The notes: generated by a model from the sequence alone, not told the origin. A stretch of 64,000 bases of DNA from Symmachiella macrocystis (GCF_007860075.1 NZ_SJPP01000001.1:1178001-1242000), one strand, 5' to 3'. Positions 44,697 through 54,818 are shown, numbered from the stretch's first letter. Made by a program: numbers and translations.

Positions 44697-45614
44697 GTGA
44701 CTCTTCATTATCCGGAACTCCCGGAAGGCATAACCAGTTTTGGTGCAACCGTCTGCGACGGCGCAGCCTATCTCTACGGCGGGCATTGCGGCCGCGCTCA
44801 CGAGTATTATCAAGCCGGACAGTCCAACCAATTACGGCGCATCGCGTTGGATCAGCCCGCAGCCTGGGAAGAGTTACCGCCCGGACCGCGGTTGCAAGGT
44901 TTGGCGTTGGCGTCGCACGCCAGCCAGCTCTACCGTATCGGCGGATTCGCTGCGCGGAATCAACAAGGCGAGCCGAACGATCTTTGGTCGGTCACGGATT
45001 GCGCCCGATTCGACCTCGCGGCCGGCAAGTGGGAAGCGCTGCCCGCCTTGCGCACACCACGGTCGTCGCACGACGCGATTGTTGTGGGAGATCAACTGTA
45101 CGTCGTCGGCGGTTGGACGCTGTCCGGTGAGGAAGAATCCTCCTGGCAAACAACGGCCCTGGTGGCCGATTTAACCGCGGACTCCTTTGCTTGGCGAGAA
45201 CTTCCCACGCCCCCTTTCGAGCGCCGCGCGTTGGCGACGGCTGCTTTTGACGGCAAACTCTATGTCATCGGCGGCATGCAAAACCGTGGCGGCCCCACTG
45301 GTGCGGTCGATGTGTTTGATCCGGCAACACAAACATGGTCCTCCGGCCCCGCGCTCGATGGTGCGGCTGACGAAGGTTTTGGCGCAGCCGCGTGTGCTGT
45401 CGGCGGGTCGCTGTATGTCAGCACCGTCCAAGGACATCTTCAACGCATGGACCTAGAGACCAACACCTGGAGCACCGTTCAGCAACTCCCCACTTCGCGA
45501 TTTTTCCACCGCATGCTACCGGTCGGCGATGACCGATTGCTAATCGTCGGCGGGGCGAATATGGACACGGGACGGTTTCGGCAGGTCGATCTTGTTGAAA
45601 TCGCGCAGGCCTAA
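44697..45614 (+). CDS. Kelch-repeat beta-propeller protein
   Basis: Protein of 305 residues made of about six kelch repeats (for example AYLYGGHCGR, LYRIGGFAAR, LYVVGGWTLS, LYVIGGMQNR, LLIVGGANMD), each with the Gly-Gly pair and following aromatic. It starts at a GTG and has no signal peptide. A six-bladed propeller of this type binds proteins or sugars; some related proteins are sialic-acid mutarotases (NanM). No sialic-acid genes are adjacent. Its stop overlaps that of the convergent site-2 protease gene. Confidence 0.85.
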   Translation: MTLHYPELPEGITSFGATVCDGAAYLYGGHCGRAHEYYQAGQSNQLRRIALDQPAAWEELPPGPRLQGLALASHASQLYRIGGFAARNQQGEPNDLWSVTDCARFDLAAGKWEALPALRTPRSSHDAIVVGDQLYVVGGWTLSGEEESSWQTTALVADLTADSFAWRELPTPPFERRALATAAFDGKLYVIGGMQNRGGPTGAVDVFDPATQTWSSGPALDGAADEGFGAAACAVGGSLYVSTVQGHLQRMDLETNTWSTVQQLPTSRFFHRMLPVGDDRLLIVGGANMDTGRFRQVDLVEIAQA

Positions 45615-46624
45615 CCTGGGCTTTGATCTTTGTCCTTGTACCGAGAACTGGCCCGTTTCAATTGCCGTTTTTCGGATTCGGTGAGCGACTCCATCCCTTT
45701 GTCATGCAGCTTGGCGAGAATGGCGTCGACCTTCAGTTCGTTTTCGCGGGCTTCGATTTCAAGGCGTCGCCGTTTTTCGGTTGCGCGTTTGTTGCGCCAA
45801 CGGGCGATCAATCCCGGTTGGCGTTGCGGCGTTCCCTCTTCGGTCCGCTCCAGGCTGGTGTAGCCTTGCGAGAAATCGTAACCCATAAACGAGTCTTCAT
45901 AATACTCGCCCATTTTCATTCGCTGCATGTCCAAAAACGCAGTCAGAAAGAACAAGAACGCGAGACTCATCACCAACACGTGGTTATTGATAATGGCGAC
46001 CAGAAATACCAACAACGCGACCGCAAAGCCGACCTTAACCGACCAATCCATCCCGCGCGAATTGCCCATGTTGGCCATGAGCGTCGTCCGCAACATTTGC
46101 CCCCCATCCAACGGACAAGCGGGCAGCAGGTTGAGCATCAACAAAGCAAAATTCATGTGAAAGCCCAACAACACAACATTGTCGAGCATGTTTCCAGCTG
46201 CGAAAGTCTCCCGGGTGATTGGCGCGACCAACGGAATGAACGCGTTATTCAAATAGGGTGAGTGGTACACAAACGGCGCCAACAGTAAACAAATCGCCAA
46301 GTTGACCGCCGGTCCTGCTGCCGTTGCGATCAATTTGCCGCGGGTATTGTTGGCTGGGGACAATTGAGCCAGCCCGCCCAAGGGCCAGATCAAGATCTCG
46401 TCCCCAAACCCCCCGGTGATTCGCGCCCCAAAAATGTGCCCGAACTCATGCAACAGCACGCTCACGAACAGCAGGCCCGAAAGCATACCCCCCATGGCAG
46501 GCCCGAAGAGCCACAAGAAATAGAAAATCGCCAGCGGGAATAACACGCTCACGTACACGCGGACCGAAAACCACGTGCCGATGCTGAATTTCCAACCGAA
46601 TGGAGTGAGTGAGTTATTCATCAA
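45611..46624 (-). CDS. Site-2-type M50 metalloprotease
   Basis: Intramembrane zinc protease of 337 residues. The motif HEFGH (59-63) lies in a hydrophobic helix, and NLLPACPLDGGQ supplies the third ligand Asp173. About six transmembrane helices occupy residues 25-235. The C-terminal 90 residues are cytoplasmic and charged (NKRATEKRRRLEIEARENEL). No PDZ or CBS domain is present. The compact form resembles SpoIVFB-like proteases. Substrates of relatives include anti-sigma factors and transcription-factor precursors; an ECF/anti-sigma pair lies about 4 kb away, but the link is speculative. Confidence 0.87.
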   Translation of the reverse strand: MMNNSLTPFGWKFSIGTWFSVRVYVSVLFPLAIFYFLWLFGPAMGGMLSGLLFVSVLLHEFGHIFGARITGGFGDEILIWPLGGLAQLSPANNTRGKLIATAAGPAVNLAICLLLAPFVYHSPYLNNAFIPLVAPITRETFAAGNMLDNVVLLGFHMNFALLMLNLLPACPLDGGQMLRTTLMANMGNSRGMDWSVKVGFAVALLVFLVAIINNHVLVMSLAFLFFLTAFLDMQRMKMGEYYEDSFMGYDFSQGYTSLERTEEGTPQRQPGLIARWRNKRATEKRRRLEIEARENELKVDAILAKLHDKGMESLTESEKRQLKRASSRYKDKDQSPG

Positions 46625-46870
46625 TTGTTTGCTACAGGAAACTCGGGCTGCTACAGGAATCTCGCACTGAAATTAGGCGCCCATGTCGAAATCATGGCAG
46701 GTGGTGCTTTCGTCGCAGCGCGGCGCAATAAGTCATTATACCCCAAACCACTGTGACCGGAAACTGCGAAGTTGTTGTCGCCTCAGGACACTCGCAGCCC
46801 AGCATAGCGGGGCTGGAACCTTCTGAGCAACGCTTATTGGTCCCTCAATCGCCTATTTGTGCCCCGCCCA

Positions 46871-46888
46871 CCAACAACCGGTTGTTGG
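46871..46888. promoter_or_regulatory. Palindromic operator candidate (MarR)
   Basis: CCAACAACCGGTTGTTGG is a perfect 18-bp palindrome about 120 bp before the marR start. Size, symmetry and position fit a MarR dimer site. Confidence 0.6.
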
Positions 46889-46990
46889 GAATGCGTAAAT
46901 TGTAACGATTCTATCGAAAAAAAGGTTCAGTCACGAACGATTCGTAACCGAAAGATTTGATAGCTAACGAAATCCGTTCCCGCTGTCTCA

Positions 46991-47002
46991 AAACGATCGT
47001 TT
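46991..47002. promoter_or_regulatory. Second palindrome at the marR start
   Basis: AAACGATCGTTT is a perfect 12-bp palindrome ending 4 nt before the marR ATG, over the region where a ribosome binding site would be. It could be a second operator or an RNA hairpin. Confidence 0.4.
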
Positions 47003-47006
47003 CGCG

Positions 47007-47594
47007 ATGGATCAACAGTCCTTACCCAGGCCAATTCCAGACTGCTCCGAAAAAGACAATGGTGACTCGCCATCGGTGTCGTCTCCCGGCACGTCTTGCG
47101 AACTGATGATGACTGTCCTGCAACTCGCCGAAGCCTGGCGTACGCAGTTGACGACAGACTTCGCCCAATGCCGACTCAATGACGCCCGTTTCGCCGTGTT
47201 GCAAGCCATCGAAGAGGCAGACCCTACCGGCTGTTCTCAAAAAGAATTGGCCCGACAGTTGCGCAACTCCGAATCGAACATCAGCACCCTCCTCGATCGC
47301 ATGGTGACTGACGGATTGGTTGAACGCCGCCGCTCACAATCCGATCGCCGCAAAAGCCTGATTCGACTCTCCGAAAAAGGGGCCGCGCGGTTGAACCAAG
47401 CTCGGGACGTTTACCATCGCTCGGCCGGAGATTTGCTGGCCGATTGGCCGCTGTCCCAATGCCGGAATTTGACCGATCAACTCAGGCAACTCCACGGCGT
47501 TCTCGATTCCGCTGACGGGAGTCCGCGCCACAACGAATCGACAATGAACAGTCAAGCTTCCACCAGCCCAACGCTCGCAACGCCACTGTTTTAG
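47007..47594 (+). CDS. MarR-family transcriptional regulator
   Basis: Winged-helix regulator of 195 residues. The core reads FAVLQAIEEADPTGCSQKEL, SNISTLLDRMVTDGLVERRR and SDRRKSLIRLSEKG, the full DNA-binding MarR signature including the wing Asp-Arg-Arg. Extensions of about 30 residues flank each end, and the C-terminus is Ser/Thr-rich. MarR proteins are released from DNA by small phenolic or drug-like ligands. The TolC-like gene starts 26 nt after its stop, so MarR most likely controls that gene and itself through the palindromes upstream. Confidence 0.9.
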   Translation: MDQQSLPRPIPDCSEKDNGDSPSVSSPGTSCELMMTVLQLAEAWRTQLTTDFAQCRLNDARFAVLQAIEEADPTGCSQKELARQLRNSESNISTLLDRMVTDGLVERRRSQSDRRKSLIRLSEKGAARLNQARDVYHRSAGDLLADWPLSQCRNLTDQLRQLHGVLDSADGSPRHNESTMNSQASTSPTLATPLF

Positions 47595-47620
47595 CCGCCA
47601 GAAATGCAAAGCTGTTTGCC

Positions 47621-50551
47621 ATGAACTCAAACCTAATGCCCCACCAAAGCCTTGTGCCTTCGGCTGAAACATCGGTTAGTGCGGCGCTGCGCCGTCGCTG
47701 CCCTGCCCTGTTGTTTCTGTTCTGCGCAGTCACTCTGCTCCCGGGATGTTCACGAAGTTTTTGGCGGCAGCATGCTGATCGCGAAACCTATCGCGTCCTG
47801 GCTGAGAAAATGACCAACGAGGAGTGGTGGATTCCGCGGACCAACTTGGAGCCCGATCCTCGCAGCCGGTTTTACGATCCGTACGATCCTGACGAACCTC
47901 CGCTGCCTCCCGACGATCCAGCCGCGTTTGAATACATGGAATGGGTGCACGGCATGTTGGGGTACCAAGGTTGGCATGACTTTGGTCAAACCATGACGGT
48001 CGAAAACCCGCAATGGCTGGAAAACTTCGGCGTCTCGCCGGAAGAGGCCGCCTGCGGCTATGAACTCGGCTATTCGTTCGAAGCCCAATTCTCGCCACCG
48101 GTCCCGGTCATCGAAAACATGACGATGGGGGACGCGATCGAACTGACCTATATCAACAGCCGCGATTTTCAATTCCAACTGGAACAACTGTATCTCACTG
48201 CGTTGGAATTGACGTTCCAACGTTTTCGGTACGACGTACAGTTTCTGGGTATCGGCGGCAACAAGCCGACCAGCGATGTGGGATATGTCGCACTGGGCGA
48301 TGGCGACACATCATTGGCCTGGGACAACCGCATCGGCGTGAGCAAATTGCTCCCCAGCGGCGGGCAATGGGCGATTGAATTGGCCAACAACACGTTGTGG
48401 CTGTTCAGCGGCGACAACAAATCGGACACGGCCAGCGCCCTGTCATTCAACTTAGTGCAACCATTGCTGTTGGGCGGTGGCCGTAAAGTGGCGTTGGAAA
48501 GCCTGACGCAATCGGAACGCGACGCATTGTATGCCATGCGCGATTTTGCGAGATTCCGCAAAACCTTTTTTGTGGACATCGTCAGCGGCGCCGGCGGGTA
48601 TCTGCAATTGATCGGTTTACGGCAAGGGATCTTCAACCAAGAAACCAACATCCGCCAACTGGAGGTCCAGATTCGCCGGCTAAGAGCTGTTTCCGCGGAA
48701 CGCCCCAGTAACCCGGGAGAACCGTTGGAACAACTACCTGACGGGATTGAATTTCCCGATTCTGTGGCGGATCGAATCCGATATGACGAGACGACCAAGA
48801 ACCTGTTTTGGCTAGAAACGATGTCTGAAGAGGATCGCGATATCCTCTTAAGCTTGAGTGATGATCCTGCGTATCAACTCGTAATCCGCGACCTCTTCCA
48901 GCGAACCAATGGAGAGGTCACGCCGTTGGACGTCGCCCAGTTGGAAACGGAATTGGCTGAGGCAAAAAGCACACTCGCACGCAACCTCGCTACGTACCAA
49001 AATCGATTGGACACTTATAAAATCCAAATGGGTATACCGACCGATTCGGTGGTCTCGATCGATGAATCGCTGCTGACACAATTTCAACTCATCGATCCGC
49101 GGCTGACGTCTCTCCAAGACGAACTTGAAGATTACTTGAATCAATGGGGGCTAATCGACGAGGAGGATCCCCCGGTGGAGGACCTTCTGTTAGGCATTCG
49201 CCAGTTGCTGGTCGTCCAGGAAGTGATCCGTGCCGATGGCGTGGAGACCGTATTGGCTGACTTCAATCGCCTAGAGGCGGTTTGGGACCGCCGTTTGGAA
49301 ACGATGACCGAAGAGATCGACCGGGAACGATTGACACGAGACGTCGCACGTGACCGTCGGATTTTTGAATCACTCGTGGTCGACCTCAACGCAACGGCCA
49401 ATCAGCTTCAGCAATACCTGAAGAAGCTCGACGCCGGTGAGGTGACACAGGAATATCGCAGCCAACTTTACGAGGACGTCAATGAACGACGCGAAAAGTT
49501 GCTCACCATCGTCCAAGGTTTGTCGGTGGTCCAAATCGACATCCGTGTGGAGTTGATCGAATTAGCACCGTTTGACCTCTCTATGGAGGATGCGGTCCGT
49601 TTGGGAATGCAAGAGCGTCTGGACCTCAAAAACGAACGCGCGTTTGTGATGGACGCACGGCGAAGATTAGAAGTCGCCGCCAACCGACTCGAAGCGGTCC
49701 TGGATGTCGTTGTCGAAGGCGATGTGGCGACCCGATCCTTGTTTGAGGGGAATGACAATCCGCTCGATTTCCGCGGCCGTAACAGCAGCTTCCGCGCCGG
49801 ACTGGCCTTTACCGCTCCCGTCGTACAAATCCAAGAACGGAACTTTTATCGCGCGTCCTTGATCGAATATCAACGCGCACGGCGGGCCTATATGCAGTTT
49901 GAAGACACCGTAAAATTCGAAATCCGCAGTGATTGGCGGGATTTGGCTGCGAATCGAACGGCTTTTGGACTGACCCGTCAAGCGGTCCGCTCCGCCGCGA
50001 TTCAGTATGACCAAGCGGTCGACGCCACCACCGCCCCTGCACAAGCCGGCCAGTCGCGCTCGAGCGACATCGGTTTGAACTTGTTGAACTCATTGAACGC
50101 CATCCTTCGCGCCCAAGACAGTTTGATTGGCAGTTGGGTCAGCTACGAAACTAGCCGACTGCAAGTCAACCGCGACATGGGCACCATGTTTATTGACGAA
50201 GCCGGCGTCTGGGACGATTCCGTCTATCAACAGCGCAAGGCGGCCCGGCCGTCCTTCATTGCTCCACCGTCCAATTCGATTCCCATCGACATCCAAGCCC
50301 CCGCGCCAGTCGATTTTGACGAATCGATTGAACTGGGTGACGAACTCAGTGAACAAATCGAACGGCTGTCAAAGCACCCGGGATTGTTCGACGACATGCC
50401 GCCGTTGAGCCCGCCCGTTGAGGATGTCTCGATGGAGACACAGCAAAACGCCCCCCTCGAAATCCCCGCCGAAGGCAACGAAACGGGACCGAAATTCCCA
50501 GCCGACAATCCCACAGGCCGCACAAGGATCAGCGGACGCCCCCAAGAATAG
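47621..50551 (+). CDS. Oversized TolC-like outer membrane lipoprotein
   Basis: Protein of 976 residues, about twice the usual TolC length. A lipoprotein signal (LLFLFCAVTLLPGCSR) precedes a 110-residue acidic segment rich in Pro/Asp, then the first OEP repeat (about 160-330). A long helical insertion (about 340-650) contains segments such as LAEAKSTLARNLATYQNRLD. The second OEP repeat follows (about 660-890), with a Pro-rich tail. It should form an outer membrane channel, but no adaptor or pump is encoded beside it. Coupling to the marR gene suggests induced efflux. Confidence 0.85.
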   Translation: MNSNLMPHQSLVPSAETSVSAALRRRCPALLFLFCAVTLLPGCSRSFWRQHADRETYRVLAEKMTNEEWWIPRTNLEPDPRSRFYDPYDPDEPPLPPDDPAAFEYMEWVHGMLGYQGWHDFGQTMTVENPQWLENFGVSPEEAACGYELGYSFEAQFSPPVPVIENMTMGDAIELTYINSRDFQFQLEQLYLTALELTFQRFRYDVQFLGIGGNKPTSDVGYVALGDGDTSLAWDNRIGVSKLLPSGGQWAIELANNTLWLFSGDNKSDTASALSFNLVQPLLLGGGRKVALESLTQSERDALYAMRDFARFRKTFFVDIVSGAGGYLQLIGLRQGIFNQETNIRQLEVQIRRLRAVSAERPSNPGEPLEQLPDGIEFPDSVADRIRYDETTKNLFWLETMSEEDRDILLSLSDDPAYQLVIRDLFQRTNGEVTPLDVAQLETELAEAKSTLARNLATYQNRLDTYKIQMGIPTDSVVSIDESLLTQFQLIDPRLTSLQDELEDYLNQWGLIDEEDPPVEDLLLGIRQLLVVQEVIRADGVETVLADFNRLEAVWDRRLETMTEEIDRERLTRDVARDRRIFESLVVDLNATANQLQQYLKKLDAGEVTQEYRSQLYEDVNERREKLLTIVQGLSVVQIDIRVELIELAPFDLSMEDAVRLGMQERLDLKNERAFVMDARRRLEVAANRLEAVLDVVVEGDVATRSLFEGNDNPLDFRGRNSSFRAGLAFTAPVVQIQERNFYRASLIEYQRARRAYMQFEDTVKFEIRSDWRDLAANRTAFGLTRQAVRSAAIQYDQAVDATTAPAQAGQSRSSDIGLNLLNSLNAILRAQDSLIGSWVSYETSRLQVNRDMGTMFIDEAGVWDDSVYQQRKAARPSFIAPPSNSIPIDIQAPAPVDFDESIELGDELSEQIERLSKHPGLFDDMPPLSPPVEDVSMETQQNAPLEIPAEGNETGPKFPADNPTGRTRISGRPQE

Positions 50552-50573
50552 TAAGCCACCCAATACGTAACTC

Positions 50574-50621
50574 GTTCCCAAATTCCATTTGGGAACACAA
50601 CCATGCGAAACTCCGTTTCGC
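50574..50621. repeat. Tandem perfect hairpins
   Basis: GTTCCCAAAT and ATTTGGGAAC pair across the loop TCC (50574-50596), and GCGAAAC pairs with GTTTCGC across the same loop TCC (50605-50621). They lie between convergent genes and may terminate transcription or belong to a repeat family. Confidence 0.7.
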
Positions 50622-50676
50622 TCCTCACGCCGAATGCACGGACCACAACATCCCGATCACGTGGCCAACCGGTACA

Positions 50677-51804
50677 TCAACGTTGGTAAATCGGCAACAG
50701 CTGATAAGGTGGTGTCAGCGCCAGGATGGCAAACGACGTGGAATAACAAAATCCCAACGGGCCGTCCTGGTTCGCTTCACGGTCAAACGCGCCGTTTCCG
50801 CGCTGGTTTTCCGCAAACGTACGCAACAAGTCGGGATAGAACTTCCGCCAATTCTCGCCCCCCAGTTGGTACATCGCCTGGCTGCAATAATAGGCCCCGT
50901 AATAATACCGGTCCTCTGCGGTCAGTCCGCCGCGATTGAATCGGTCAAACGGATGGTCCAGAATAAATTGCGCCGTCTGCCGTGCCATGTCCGTCTGATG
51001 CTCACCCGCCAACGACAACGATAAAACCCCCGCACCGGCCATCGAGCGACTGAAAAAACTCCGCTGCCGGCCCCGCAGCCCATAGGAAAAACTGCCGCGC
51101 TGGGGATTATAACAACGCCGCACAAATCCGACCGCTTCCTCGATGTGTGATTCCGGGATGTCGAATTCCGCGTTCTTTGCTGACCGCAAAAACATCAACT
51201 GCCAAGCCGTGATCGACAGATCGGCGTCGATCGCGCTGCGACTGAGGTATCGCCATCCCCCTTTTTCCTGCGGATAGGGGCGCGGTTTGGTTTGTTCGCG
51301 GCGGGAAAACAGCAATGCTTTTTCAATGGCTGTGCGAATCCGCGCGTGTTGTGGCGAGCCGGTCATGCCGTACACCTCACCCAACATCAAACCGGCAATC
51401 GGATGGTGATACCCGCCAAACATCTTCCATTCCTCCCCACCTGGCCGTAATCGGCACAACAGGCCGTTGGGTTGTTGGGACGCGAGCACGTATTCAATGG
51501 CTCGGTTGAGTTGCTCGCCGTAAGGCCCCTGCCCCGGAACATGTCCCCGGGACAAAAACGCCATCACGCAAAAACTAGTGATCGCCGGTTGCCCAACCGG
51601 TGGAGCTTCGAACGATCCGTCCGGCTGTTGGTGCGCGGCCAGATACTCCAATCCGCGATCCACAACGCCATCCAGTTGCTGCCATTGGGCGGGAGCAAGA
51701 CGAATGCCGCGGTCGCTGTCCGGTAACGGCTCAGCAGCGTGGCAGTCCGTGGCTGCGACCCACAACAAGAGACCGGCAATACAGGACAGGCCGCGCAAGC
51801 ACAT
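50677..51804 (-). CDS. Prenyltransferase/squalene-cyclase-fold protein, exported
   Basis: Protein of about 375 residues with signal peptide MCLRGLSCIAGLLLWVAATD and an alpha/alpha-barrel built from prenyltransferase and squalene-oxidase repeats (GLEYLAAHQQPDGSFEAPPV, GLLCRLRPGGEEW, RGSFSYGLRG, FDREANQDGPLGFCYSTSFA). The catalytic DxDD of real cyclases is not apparent, so an enzymatic role is doubtful. The ATG at 51804 has GGAG just upstream; the frame extends to 51957. Exported proteins of this fold are common in Planctomycetota and have no known function. Confidence 0.82.
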   Translation of the reverse strand: MCLRGLSCIAGLLLWVAATDCHAAEPLPDSDRGIRLAPAQWQQLDGVVDRGLEYLAAHQQPDGSFEAPPVGQPAITSFCVMAFLSRGHVPGQGPYGEQLNRAIEYVLASQQPNGLLCRLRPGGEEWKMFGGYHHPIAGLMLGEVYGMTGSPQHARIRTAIEKALLFSRREQTKPRPYPQEKGGWRYLSRSAIDADLSITAWQLMFLRSAKNAEFDIPESHIEEAVGFVRRCYNPQRGSFSYGLRGRQRSFFSRSMAGAGVLSLSLAGEHQTDMARQTAQFILDHPFDRFNRGGLTAEDRYYYGAYYCSQAMYQLGGENWRKFYPDLLRTFAENQRGNGAFDREANQDGPLGFCYSTSFAILALTPPYQLLPIYQR

Positions 51805-51955
51805 TCGTCCATTCTCCAGATGAGTACCGGTGCATGGGAAAATCATCGTCGCAAAGACTCTGCATTCAGTGTACGCGGCGCCCTCGACCCACGCAACATT
51901 TTTCGACGCTGTGCAATCCTTGACAGGCGCCGGCGGGCGACCGTAGCATCCGGGC

Positions 51956-52549
51956 ATGAATAGCCCACAAGACCCCTATCTTCGCAGTAACGAGTTACTC
52001 TCACACGCGCAATGCCGCTTGCTGGTTGTGGACGTGCAGGAGAAACTGATCCCGGCCATCCCCGTTGCCGACCGGTTGATCTTTGAATGTTCCCGGCTGA
52101 TTCGGGCAGCGCGGTTGTTTGTAATACCCGTCCATGCCACCGAGCAATACCCCAAAGGCTTGGGAGGCACCGTGCCGGAATTGGCCCAACTGCTCGATTC
52201 GCCAGCGGACAAACTTCGTTTCAGTTGCAGCGAAGCACTCAACTGGGGTGCCGCTGCCGACCAGTCCGACGGCCGCTACAAAGTGCTGGTAATCGGTATG
52301 GAAGCGCATGTCTGTGTCCTGCAAACGGTACTCGACCTGCTGGCCGGCGGGTATCAGGTCTACGTTGCCGCGGATGCCGTCGCCAGCCGCAAAAAAATGG
52401 ACTGGCAAATCGCCCTGCGGCGGATGGAAGCGTCCGGAGCAGTGATCCTCACCGCTGAGTCGGCCATGTTCGAGTGGTGCGAAGCCTCGGGCAGCGATAC
52501 GTTCAAACAGATCAGCAAATTGATTCAGGAAACTCCGCCAGGCGATTGA
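51956..52549 (+). CDS. Isochorismatase-family hydrolase
   Basis: Cysteine hydrolase of 197 residues. The catalytic triad is visible: Asp in [10 protein letters not shown], Lys in SPADKLRFS and Cys in [16 protein letters not shown]. The family cleaves amides or vinyl ethers (nicotinamide, isochorismate, ureidoacrylate and others), and the sequence does not identify the substrate. It is transcribed away from the prenyltransferase-fold gene; the two proposed starts are about 150 bp apart. Confidence 0.9.
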   Translation: MNSPQDPYLRSNELLSHAQCRLLVVDVQEKLIPAIPVADRLIFECSRLIRAARLFVIPVHATEQYPKGLGGTVPELAQLLDSPADKLRFSCSEALNWGAAADQSDGRYKVLVIGMEAHVCVLQTVLDLLAGGYQVYVAADAVASRKKMDWQIALRRMEASGAVILTAESAMFEWCEASGSDTFKQISKLIQETPPGD

Positions 52550-52712
52550 GCGGGGATTTTGCGGCGCACATTTCGTTTCTTGGCAGCGGCTGGTTAGGAT
52601 AGGGAGCGTCGCATCACGCGGCGGCGCTCACTCCGGCTCTCTCGCAGTGAGAGTGTATGACGACTTTTCGGGGCGACCATTTTCAACGACGACATTCCTT
52701 AAGGACTTTTCC

Positions 52713-53897
52713 ATGGCTGCTGTTCAATCCACGACAACGACCGCCCCGCAGCGCATTTTGATGGGTCCGGGTCCCAGTGATGTTGATTCCCGCGTGCTGG
52801 CCGCTTTGAGCGCGCCGATTGTGGGGCATCTCGATCCCTATTTCCTGCGCGTCATGGATGAAATGCAATCGATGTTGCGCGAGGTGTTTCGTACCAAGAA
52901 CGAACTGACCCTCGCCGTCAGCGGGACTGGCAGTGCGGGAATGGAAACCTGCGTGGTCAACCTCATCGAACCGGGCGACCGCATGGTCGTGGGGGTCAAC
53001 GGTGTGTTCGGCACGCGGATGGCCGATGTCGCCACCCGCGCCGGAGCTGAGGTCACCACCATCGAACGCCCCTTCGGCGAAGTCTTCAACGCTGACGAGA
53101 TCGCCGAGGTCGTCGCCCGTGTGAAACCTAAAGTCGTCGGACTGATTCACGCCGAAACCTCCACCGGCGCGCTACAGCCGATCGAAGAGATCAGCCGTGT
53201 CGTGCATGACGCTGGCGCATTGCTATTGATTGACACGGTGACCTCCTTAGGAGGCGTCCCAGTCGAGATCGACGCTTGGAACGTCGATGCCGTTTATAGC
53301 GGCACACAAAAATGCCTCAGCTGCCCACCCGGCCTAGCTCCGGTGAGCTTCAGTGCAGCTGCTCTGGAGGTGATGGACGCCCGCAAAACCAAAGTCGCCA
53401 GTTGGTACCTCGACATGTCGATGGTCCGCAACTATTGGGGAGGCAAACGCGCCTACCATCACACCGCTCCCATCAACATGAACTACGCCCTGCACGAAGC
53501 CTTGAGGCTGGTGTTGGAAGAAGGGTTGGAAAACCGCTTCGACCGGCATCGCCAAAATCACCTGGCTCTCTGTGCTGGATTGGAGGCGCTCGGCATTCAA
53601 TACGCCGTCCCCGCCGACCACCGGCTGCCGCAACTCAACGCTGTGGTGATCCCCGCAGGAGTCGAGGACGCTGCCGTCCGTAAACAACTGCTGAGCGAAT
53701 TCGGTATCGAAATCGGCGGCGGACTCGGCCCGATGGCGGGTAAGACTTGGCGGATCGGCCTGATGGGCGCAGCCAGCAGCAATCGCAATGTGCTGTTGTT
53801 ATTAGCGGCTCTGGAACGCTGCTTGACGGACCAAGGTATTTCCGTCACCCCCGGTGCCGGCGTGGCAGCGGCAAATGGAGTTTATGGAGCCGCCTAG
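52713..53897 (+). CDS. Class V aminotransferase, alanine-glyoxylate type
   Basis: PLP-dependent transaminase of about 394 residues. It opens [20 protein letters not shown], then [32 protein letters not shown] and the PLP lysine in [20 protein letters not shown]. This pattern fits alanine-glyoxylate or serine-glyoxylate aminotransferases, which detoxify glyoxylate or serve serine metabolism. AAGGA precedes the ATG at 52713; a longer frame starts at 52647. Its stop overlaps the stop of the convergent LOG-family gene by 4 nt. Confidence 0.9.
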   Translation: MAAVQSTTTTAPQRILMGPGPSDVDSRVLAALSAPIVGHLDPYFLRVMDEMQSMLREVFRTKNELTLAVSGTGSAGMETCVVNLIEPGDRMVVGVNGVFGTRMADVATRAGAEVTTIERPFGEVFNADEIAEVVARVKPKVVGLIHAETSTGALQPIEEISRVVHDAGALLLIDTVTSLGGVPVEIDAWNVDAVYSGTQKCLSCPPGLAPVSFSAAALEVMDARKTKVASWYLDMSMVRNYWGGKRAYHHTAPINMNYALHEALRLVLEEGLENRFDRHRQNHLALCAGLEALGIQYAVPADHRLPQLNAVVIPAGVEDAAVRKQLLSEFGIEIGGGLGPMAGKTWRIGLMGAASSNRNVLLLLAALERCLTDQGISVTPGAGVAAANGVYGAA

Positions 53898-54643
53898 GCC
53901 AACTCCCAACTGCGGGCCGGTTGTTTTTGAGGGGGTGTGACGATGCGTGTTGAGGGGCAAGCTTCAAGGATTTCCATGACCTCCTCCACCGAATCGGTCA
54001 ACGTGAACAGGCTATATTCGTTTTCGTTGATCGTCCCCTCGCTCACCATGTCCTCGCGCAGAAACCGAAACAGCCGGTCCCAATACTCGACTCCCACGAA
54101 AATCACGGGGAAGTCGTGGATTTTTGCCGTTTGAATCAGCGTGCCCGCCTCGAAGGCTTCGTCCATCGTGCCGAAGCCCCCCGGCATGATCACGAATGCC
54201 TGCGAATACTTGACCAGCATCACCTTGCGGACAAAGAAGTACCGGAAGGTGACAGTTCTATCGACGTAAGGATTCGGATCTTGTTCTTCCGGGAGTACGA
54301 TGTTGCAGCCGATGCTCTGCCCGCCCGCTTCGTGCGCCCCTCGATTAGCGGCTTCCATGATGCCCGGTCCGCCGCCGGTGATCGTCACAAAGCCCAGTTT
54401 GCTGATGCCGCGGCCGATTTCGCGGGCAAGTTCGTAATACCGATGTCCCGGTTCAAATCGGGCCGAACCAAAAACGGTCACACAGGGTCCCAAAAAGTGC
54501 AGAGCGCGAAACCCGCGGATGAATTCGCGTACGATCCGCAATACCCGAAAGAATTCACTCGTCCGTGATCGAGGCCCGGCTAACAAGACCCGGTCTTCGC
54601 CAACGTCTTTGGGACTTGTCGGAATCGCTGTCTGCTTGCTCAT
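53894..54643 (-). CDS. LOG-family (TIGR00730) Rossmann protein
   Basis: Protein of about 249 residues. Motifs [20 protein letters not shown] and [15 protein letters not shown] match the LOG family; the PGGxGTxxE box binds nucleoside-monophosphate substrates. Relatives hydrolyse cytokinin riboside monophosphates or other nucleotides; a lysine-decarboxylase label often seen for this family is misleading. The start is the ATG at 54643; the extension upstream begins with TTG. The gene is convergent with the aminotransferase gene. Confidence 0.88.
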   Translation of the reverse strand: MSKQTAIPTSPKDVGEDRVLLAGPRSRTSEFFRVLRIVREFIRGFRALHFLGPCVTVFGSARFEPGHRYYELAREIGRGISKLGFVTITGGGPGIMEAANRGAHEAGGQSIGCNIVLPEEQDPNPYVDRTVTFRYFFVRKVMLVKYSQAFVIMPGGFGTMDEAFEAGTLIQTAKIHDFPVIFVGVEYWDRLFRFLREDMVSEGTINENEYSLFTLTDSVEEVMEILEACPSTRIVTPPQKQPARSWELA

Positions 54644-54818
54644 GAAGGTACTCGTAAAATAATCCGCGGGGTATTTCCGGCCGGTAGACACTCGAACCAA
54701 TGGCCACTTGCGTTGACGCAGCCTCTGTCCCCTGCGCGGGTGGGCTGGTATAATAGCGGCTGCCCCGCTTTTTTGAACAATATTCCTCGCTTACTCTACA
54801 ATATCCCCACAAAACCGC

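Larger units (their letters stand above)
46625..47006. other. Regulatory region upstream of marR
   Basis: About 380 bp separate the divergently transcribed site-2 protease and marR genes. Two perfect palindromes lie within it and are listed separately. No small gene is seen. Confidence 0.5.
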
